NCBI GenBank assembly: GCA_948474755.1
Contig: CAOLHI010000061.1
Coordinates: 62,001-126,000 of the forward strand
From: Ctenosaura bakeri
Lineage: Eukaryota; Chordata; Lepidosauria; Squamata; Iguanidae
Length of the DNA: 64,000 nt
Direction of reading: 5' to 3'
A program made the translations under genes and the position numbers. The notes below the pieces were generated by a model. It did no database searches. It was not told the origin of the DNA and saw only the letters and a list, made by a program, of their open reading frames with translations. This document shows, piece by piece, positions 57,331-64,000 of the stretch; position 1 is the first letter of the stretch, and each line of letters opens with the position of its first letter.

Positions 57331-58319
57331 AACCATTGCTACGTGGTCCTCTCAGCACTCTTCAGCTTGAGAGAAAGGTGGGTTGAATAGTATTTCAATA
57401 ATCAAACATGTTAAGATTGCCAAAACCTCTGAGATTATCTAAGGAACAATACAAAATGTAAACTTACCAGATTTGTCTCATGCATCTCTTTGAGAAAGAA
57501 AAAAGATGTCCACCTCAAAGGGTTATTTTGTGGAGCTGAATTGCCTCATTCACCAACATGTATATGAATATAATAGACACTTACCTAGAAAAAAAGAGGA
57601 GGGGGGAAGAAAGGTCAGTATTGCCCTAAACAAAAGTAATGTTGCCATTTATAATTTTGATAGTACAACTTGGCTTTGCAACTTATTGTCACAATAAATC
57701 TGTGAGGAGAGGCAGGTGGAGAAAGAGAAAGAATGGCTTGATCTTGTTGGCTTTGGAGCAGGGGCTTCTGAAATATGAAGACTCACCCTGAGAACTGAGT
57801 TAAATGATCTACAGTTCAGCCCAATGGATGCATTCCTAAACATAACCACTTTGCATTGTAGGTAGGGGGGGATTGTATTTTTGAAGGTTGACCTCCCTCT
57901 GCAATAGCACAGCTCTGTGCATATATATCTACAAACACGATTCCCACTTATAAGCAATGCACTTTCCTGTCAGGAGTGTGGGTGGCCAGGAACACCGGCA
58001 AAGATTTCTAGAGTGGGTGGAAGCTCCTGTTCTTGAAATCATGGAAGTGTTATGGTCAATAATGAAAAGTGTTGGCGTTAGTTAGAGGCCTGACGGATGT
58101 TTGAACACTGTGATTGCCTGCCTTCCATCTGTTTCTTTGATTCCATTTATAAATGTGGAAGGGAAAAGTTGCTCCTAACACCTCAATGCCCCCAATGAGT
58201 TCACAGCAAAGTGCTTATTTTATGTACCAACTAATTTATGAATTTGAGTATGGAATTTTCTGGAGGGGGGAGGAAACAACACAGAAGAAAGAAAACTAAG
58301 AGGAACCTGCAAATGAATT
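57331..58319. other. Unassigned sequence
   Basis: No repeat or gene recognised. Confidence 0.4.
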
Positions 58320-58740
58320 CTCTCTGTGCAACATGTGTGTACAGTCCCATTAGCAGCTGCGCAGCAGGCAATCGATTAGGGGGGAAAAATGGCTTTTTTT
58401 ATGGTAATGGATTTTGAGACTCCTGGTGATAATGTATTTACTCGGAATTTTGCAGAGCTAGCTAGTGTGCTGATGAAAGCCTTCAGAATGGACTCATTTT
58501 AAAGAAAAGAAAAAAAAAGTGGTGTTGTTATTTTGTAGAAATATTGTTATTAAATCATTTGAAATGTATTGATAAAAATGTGCTTGAGAGCTACACCGCT
58601 GTAATTTATAATACAAATTACACCACTATTGACAAATGGCAATTTAATCCAGCGATTAACTTTAACAATATGAATTCTTTTGCTGCCTTAATTTTTTTTT
58701 CAGAGAAAACAAACAAGAACCAGCCCCATTATACAAGGTA
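58320..58740. other. Candidate conserved non-coding element (best in window)
   Basis: Repeat-free sequence with retained CpGs (AGCTGCGCAGC, AATCGATTAGG, ACTCGGAATTTTG, ACACCGCTG, CCAGCGATTAAC) and dense ATTA/TAAT cores (GGTAATGGATTTTG, TGTAATTTATAATAC, GGCAATTTAATCC). This resembles developmental enhancers in vertebrate gene deserts. Basis is composition only. Confidence 0.35.
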
Positions 58741-58911
58741 GAAGAGGTGTGCTTCATGCCGTGCTCCATAGATACTACAATAATACTGATGACCTTGCAC
58801 TTCTTTGGTTTCAAAGGGAGCACACAGCTGAAATTAACCTAACCAACCATTTTATGATCATTAGAAGTGGAGGTCTCAGCTTCAGAAATAGCAATGACCA
58901 TAATCATCCAA

Positions 58912-59100
58912 TAGCTAGCACTATGGCTTGGGGCAGAGCACATGTTCTGCATACAAAATTCCAGATTCAATATCTGTAATTTCCAGGTAGGTGTTGGAAA
59001 GCCTCCTGTCTGCATCGCTGGAGTGCCACTGTCAATAAGAAGGACCAATGGGCCAATGGACTGAGTCAGTAGAAAGGTGCTTTCCATGTCATTTCCATGA
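58912..59100 (+). mobile_element. tRNA-derived SINE, second type
   Basis: Head TATGGCTTGGGGCAGAGCAC (A-box region), TTCTGCATACAAAATTCC and B box CAGATTCAATATCT follow a common squamate SINE (TGGTAGAGCATCTGCTTTGC type). The body AATTTCCAGGTAGG, CTGGAGTGCCACTGTCA and GGACCAATGG...GACTGAGTCAGTA complete it. It differs from the CORE-type SINE in head and tail. Confidence 0.72.
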
Positions 59101-60100
59101 CTTGGGGTATATAGATATCTCAAAGTTTCAGAAAATTATTGTTTTGGACTACAGCTCTAGATTGACTCAACTATTACAATCTCTGCTGCCAAAGGGATGT
59201 TAGGATGTGTAGTTCTATATACAACTTTTACAGCTCTGATGTAATGACACAATGAAAAGGGATGGAATTTTGGAAGCATACAGTTTATTATAAATCGCAC
59301 ACACTTTCTAAACAAGCTACATATTCCCCAGTCCCCCCACCACCACCACCACCAAAAAGGCCCACATAATACTTTGTAGGTCAGTTCCAGCTAAGGACAG
59401 ATTCTGTGGGCCTGAGGACCTTGCACCATCACCGCTTATTCTTTCCATTCTTCTCCAAGCTGTTCTTGCTTTTGCTTTGTTTTTTGTTTGCTTGGTTTTG
59501 CTTTGGTTTGCTTGGGAAAATGGGGTAGCTGGCAGGGAAAGAGGGAGCTATGGTTCAGCAGCAGACTATTTGAGCAGCTCTGTTGAATGGTCGATTTTTT
59601 TTTAAAAAAAATCATCAGAACTGTTTGAAAACTGCTAATGTTTGTATGGAGGGGAAAGACTGAGATATTAGAGGGATCTTGCATAGAAGTGTCTCTTCTA
59701 TTCATTCATTTCCTTTCTCTTTCTATGCTTTTCCAACTTCTATCTTTATCCACATTTCTGTTGTTGCTTTCATCCTATGTGAAACGGCCTTCTTCACCTT
59801 CCTCTTCAAATCTCCTCCATTGCCTTCTTCCTCACAGTAATCATCATCATCAAACAGCCTCCATTCTCTGCTTCAAGCCCCAGCCACCCACCTCAAAATA
59901 TATAAGTCCTTTCCAGATGTAACTAAGTTCCAGACGTAACTAAGTGTTATTGAGTCCATTGTAAATACTACCGTACCTCTCAGCTCTTGGCCTCAACAGT
60001 ATACTAGACCAGGCCATGTGTAGATAAAACAAGAATGTCTTGTAGACTAAGAAGAAGAAGGAAGAATTGATGGTTGGGGAGAACTGACAAAGAGACGCAA
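59101..60100. other. Unassigned sequence
   Basis: A short (CAC)n run at 59338-59353 and a weak inverted pair GGACTACAGCTCTAG / ATGTGTAGTTCTATA (59143-59217) are the only structures. No gene. Confidence 0.4.
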
Positions 60101-60212
60101 GACAACAATGAGTGACAAAAATATAATAAATAAACAGGTGGCACAAAATAAAATGTAACTATTTTATTTTGTGGCACCTGTTTATTATATTTTTACCACT
60201 CATTGTGGCATT
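60101..60212. repeat. Near-perfect quasi-palindrome, ~50-bp arms
   Basis: The left arm contains ATAAACAGGTGGCACAAAAT and AAAAT; the right arm contains ATTTTATTTTGTGGCACCTG and TTTATTATATTTTTACCACT, its complement. The loop is about 6 bp (GTAACT region). The left arm has one extra TAAA unit (AATAAATAAAC). Confidence 0.88.
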
Positions 60213-60514
60213 TCTCTATCTCCTTTTTTATGCATGGTCCAGACACACTGTCTCAGTTGTCCATCCACTAACCCTGTAGAAGGCATCTTTCATTGCTGTA
60301 GAATGTTGTTGAAGAATGAGAAAATAGGGAATTAAGCAGGGCCACCTTGTGACCTCATGCCTTTAGATTTGAACATGGGAAGACAACTTCCTGAGTTACA
60401 GTTAATTCTCTAGACTACTTTTCCTTAGTCTGCATTTCTCCAGAGATCATTGCAAATAACTCTTATTATCTCTAATCACTGGCCATATTGGCTGGGGAGA
60501 TACTGGAAATTGTG
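60213..60514. other. Unassigned sequence
   Basis: Nothing recognised. Confidence 0.4.
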
Positions 60515-60740
60515 GGAGTATGTGTCTTCAAGCCCCTATTTGACTTATGACAACCCCATGAATTTCATAGGCTTTTCATAGGCAAGGAATGCTCATTTTC
60601 TTCCTATGAAATTTAGCCTACAGCATCTGGTATTCCTTGGCCCATGTGTGCACTAATCAGGCCTGACCCAGCTTCGCTTTTAAGATCTTATGGGATCTGA
60701 TGACTTTATGGTATTTAAGCAATGGTCATGGGAATTATAG
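60515..60740 (-). mobile_element. 5S-rRNA-derived SINE
   Basis: In plus orientation CCTACAGCATCTGGTATTCC, then CACTAATCAGGCCTGACCCA, GCTTCGCTTTTAAGATCTTA and TGGGATCTGATG form the complement of a 5S rRNA gene from 3' end to internal control region. The tail TGTCTTCAAGCCCCTATTTG precedes it. Clearer than the copy at 2880-3102. Confidence 0.85.
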
Positions 60741-61068
60741 GCAACAACATTTGAAGTCTCAAGTAGGAGAAGAATGACTTGGCCAGAACACAAAGGAAGG
60801 ACACCCCTTAGGTCTAAAGAAGTTAATGGGTATCATACTTGCAAAGGTACGCTACCACCTAGTTATAACCTGAGAGAAGAGTTGCCACTATGTCCAACCA
60901 GTGATAAAAGACACTGGAGATTTCCATCCCTTCCTCTAAGGTAGTGCTGTGCAGGTGGGAGGTACAAAGCCAACTCATCTTAACCAGGATACATAAGTGT
61001 AGATTCAGCCTAGAGCTTAGAACATAGCCAGCAACTACAAGCATTAGCTGAAAGTCTTTTGCTTCTTT
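60741..61068. other. Unassigned sequence
   Basis: Nothing recognised. Confidence 0.4.
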
Positions 61069-61346
61069 CTGCTGTTGCTGAGTGCCTTCAGGTCATTTGA
61101 CTTATATTAACATTAAGGTAAATCTGTCATGGGGTTTTCTTGGCACAATTTGTTTGAGGAGGAGTTGTGCTTGCCTTCCTCTGAGGCTGAGAGCATGACT
61201 TGCCCAAGGTTACCCAGTGGGGTTCCATGGCAGAGCAGGGATTTGAGCCCTGGACTCCGGAGTCATAGTTCACAATCGTGGTACCTCCCCTGCTAGAGTC
61301 ATAGTTCAGTGCTCTGTACCAATGCACTATACCATGCTGGTTCTCT
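61069..61346 (-). mobile_element. tRNA-derived CORE-type SINE with small internal duplication
   Basis: Minus-strand copy: GAGTGCCTTCAGGTCATTTG at the tail, GACTTGCCCAAGGTTACCCA in the core, GGATTTGAGCCCTGG as B-box complement. GAGTCATAGTTCA occurs twice near the head (61260 and 61297), a short direct duplication with TGGTACCTCCCCTGCTA between. Confidence 0.82.
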
Positions 61347-62574
61347 TGGTTCTTTTTCCCTTTTCTAAATGGAGGAGGAGGAGGGAGAGGGAGAGGGAGA
61401 TGGAAGCTGAAGCACCCAGGCACCCAGTGACTTTGGGATAAGGGTGCCTTGTGACATCATCCAGGACATAGATGGTTCTGTGTATATCTCAGAAATTCAC
61501 CTGTCATCCTACACTGCACTGTTTTGCAATAAGAAACATAATGGGGGGAAAGAAAGCCCAGGACGGATTGGAAAACATGTAGAATATTCAACATGACACT
61601 ATTCTGAATTTTCAGAGCTACTAAATTTCAGAAATAGAAAAGCTAAGCTAAACAAAACAGGCTATGGTTGTTCTACTCCTAAAACAATAGACTGTTTGGG
61701 GAAGAATTGTATCTTGAAAGTAGGCTTGATGTTCCTCAGGTAATTCCCTGGTAACACCTTGCCTTGTAAAAGGTACTGCTACTACTATAGTGGATTTCTA
61801 TCAGTTAACAGCTTTGTGTAAGTGCTATCTCTTGCAGTCACAGTTTTGAGGACTACATAAACAGGATTAAATGGAATAACAAGATGTTGCTGTATCACAC
61901 TTATGGATGGATTTTCAATATTTGCCAGTCTACTTTAGCAGAGATATACGTGCATAAACTTTCTGGAAGTGGCTAATACAGAATTATTTTTGCAATACCT
62001 TTATATGTACAGAACTATCAAGACTTTTTCAAAATATGATTTGGGAATGAATGTCAGCTACTTCCTTTTACATTTTCCCCCAGATTTCTATGCAGTTTTG
62101 TAATTTCCGATATTTGTGACTTCCGTGCATCCAGAAGTTCAGAATAAGTCTGCATATGAGATGAATGGATTTGTCTCCAGTTCATAACATTCAATGAGAC
62201 TGAAGGTAGAAGACATTCAGGGGTGGATTAGAACCATCCTGTCATTAATTCTAAAGAAGCAGGAATTACTAATTTAGGAAACTGGGCAGGAGAACGTAAG
62301 TCAATAACAAGGGAATAATAACCACAAAAAAAAGAGAGGAAATGAGTCATGAAAAAGGATGACAAAGAAAGATTTACATAAAATTCATACATACTAATTT
62401 ACAGACAAATTTAGAAACAATGGCTATAATTTAAATAAGATGTCTCATCATAGTGAGGAAGACTATACACATGTGGCCTCAATGCCTATTTAGTCTTGAT
62501 GGCCAAGTATAAACTACTGATGGGAAACTTCAAAGTCTATGTTCTCCATATGGATCTTTATCTTTAAAAAGAAG
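61347..62574. other. Unassigned sequence
   Basis: A GGA-rich run at 61370-61400; otherwise nothing recognised. Confidence 0.4.
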
Positions 62575-62722
62575 ACTTGGACTGAGCTGTGTTTCTGACA
62601 GAGAATGCCTTCAAAAAGGTGTTGTTCAAACATCTGTCAGAAGTGCTTGGACTGTGTATTTCTGCACAGCAGGAGTTGGACTAGTGGGTCTGAGTTATCC
62701 CTTCCTGTTCTATTATTCTAGG
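62575..62722 (+). pseudogene. CR1 LINE 3' terminus
   Basis: GTTCAAACATCTGTCAGAAG, TGCTTGGACTGTG, CTGCACAGCAGGAGTTGGAC and the final TCTATTATTCTAGG follow the CR1 3' UTR end on the plus strand. Confidence 0.75.
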
Positions 62723-63416
62723 ACACATGGTCACCCTAGAAAGCCAAGTCAAATTCCTGCTCATGACGCTAGAGAGATGATCAATCAGTGGAAAGAGGGA
62801 GATTAGGAAGAAAAATTGACTTATTTCTTCATTTACTGCTACCTGGAAGTGAAAGAGCTTGTATGGGCTATGTGGTAGTGGAAAGAGATTAAATTATAAT
62901 ACCCAGGAGACCATATAGTGGGAAAAAGTTGTGGAGGTTTAGGGAATGGAGGCAGTGGGACATTGATGGCAGCGTATTTGCAAAGGGCATCTCACCAAGC
63001 TCACACACTTCCCCACAACCCTGTACTCATACAAGACAGGAAGACATATTGTTTCTGCATGCCAAGTGAGATGGGATGTTAAATTAAAATTGATATATCT
63101 CATTTTAAAATTTCAATAGTAGCCATGATGATGAGAAGAGGGTATCAAGATCAGAACATGTAGGAAATGGTGGTTAAATTAGCACCAATGGAAGTGTGGG
63201 ATGAGTAGCATGGGTAAGCAATTTTCTCTGGAACTGCGACATGGGGAAAATGATGAAGCCTCTGTCCCCACACCTTAGTCCTTATCCTCATCCTGTCTGT
63301 TGTTGCTATTTAATTTTTTAAAAAACTGGAGCCACTAATTTTGGTCACATAATTAGCTTCAGTCAGTAATCTGTTCTTAAGCCTGGGAAGCTGCTATTGG
63401 GTGTGTGGGGGAGTTA
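62723..63416. other. Unassigned sequence
   Basis: Nothing recognised. Confidence 0.4.
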
Positions 63417-64000
63417 TACCCAAGAGGTGACCCAAAAGAGTATCATCTAATATTGTTACAGAGCCCAAGGAGGTGTCCAGTACACAATCTGGACAGTGTC
63501 CATGGGACCAATTTCACTTACTGAGGTCTGATGATGCAGACAAGATGCTTGAAGCAGTTTGGACAACCACATGAAGGGAGGGGTGGATTGACTGGGTGGG
63601 TCCAGGGGGTGGTAAGTGTCGTTATGTCAGGAAGAGAAAGTTCATTCTCTCTTGAAGGAGGTGGTGATGTGCCCTCTCCTGAAAAGGACCTCCCTGGACC
63701 TGGAGGTATATGAGAACTACAGCTCAATTGCAAATATAACCTTTTTGGACAAGGCACATGAGCATGTGGTGGCTGGACAACTTCAGGTGTTCTTGTAGGA
63801 AACATATGATCTGGAGTGATTTCAGTCTGGTTTCAGGCCAGGGTTTGGTACTGAAATGGCCTTCGTCGCTTTGATTGAACATGGCATTTATTGGAATGGC
63901 TCAATGGAATGGAAGTAGGAGTCACTGTTCTTCTCCTATCTGGAGGGCCAGTTCCAGAGAGTACCACAAGGTTCTATCCTATCCTCTATGTTGTTCAATA
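63417..64000 (+). pseudogene. L2 LINE reverse-transcriptase pseudogene, running off the window
   Basis: Readable blocks in one to two frames: HSLLKEVVMCPLLKRTSLDL, then DKAHEHVVAGQLQVFL, QSGFRPGFGTEMAFVALIE and VPQGSILSSMLFN at the edge. These are successive L2 ORF2 reverse-transcriptase motifs. The segment between the QSGF and VPQGS blocks is too short, so the catalytic region with the first aspartate is largely deleted. Frameshifts and stops show that it is dead. It continues past 64000. Confidence 0.88.

Noticed and set aside
60515..60740. A functional 5S rRNA gene
   Set aside because: Too diverged in the internal control region and joined to a SINE tail shared with 2880-3102.

Overview
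This window looks like non-coding nuclear DNA from a squamate reptile (lizard-like). The reasoning is the repeat content: LINEs of the CR1, L2 and RTE/Bov-B types, a 5S-rRNA-derived SINE, two kinds of tRNA-derived SINE, and several short non-autonomous DNA transposons with GGCC(C/A)TTTCC termini, all in an AT-rich, CpG-poor background. Species cannot be told by eye. All family names below come from memory of family hallmarks, not from a database search.

I found no convincing protein-coding gene, tRNA, rRNA, CRISPR or bacterial-type feature. Open frames are short. The longest either run through GC-rich transposon copies or match no family I know. The stretch is best read as an intergenic desert or one large intron.

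Layout: 0-11 kb holds a mariner-like MITE, three copies of a foldback MITE, a 5S SINE, long GGCCCTTTCC elements, a CORE-type tRNA SINE, hAT-like remnants and a mariner/Tigger-like copy. 11-20 kb holds four SINE or CR1 pieces, a long GGCC element, and quieter unique sequence. 20-32 kb holds a hAT-like remnant, more foldback MITEs, an L1-like insertion with a visible target duplication, and unique stretches. 33-36 kb is a nest of L2 fragments split by two long GGCC elements. 41-43.5 kb is a second nest, where an unclassified element carries two MITEs and a neighbouring relative carries an L2 piece. 46-54.8 kb has RTE 3' ends, an LTR-like segment, a CR1 piece and a second mariner/Tigger-like copy. 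54.8-58.9 kb is the most repeat-poor part and has candidate conserved non-coding sequence. 59-64 kb has two SINE types, a quasi-palindrome, a CR1 3' end and an L2 that runs off the window end.

There is no set of genes working together and no undescribed biological system that I can support. The most useful observations are exact 3-bp target duplications shared by two MITE families, the nested insertions that allow relative dating, a 50-bp-arm quasi-palindrome, and a few CpG-retaining unique segments that deserve a conservation check.
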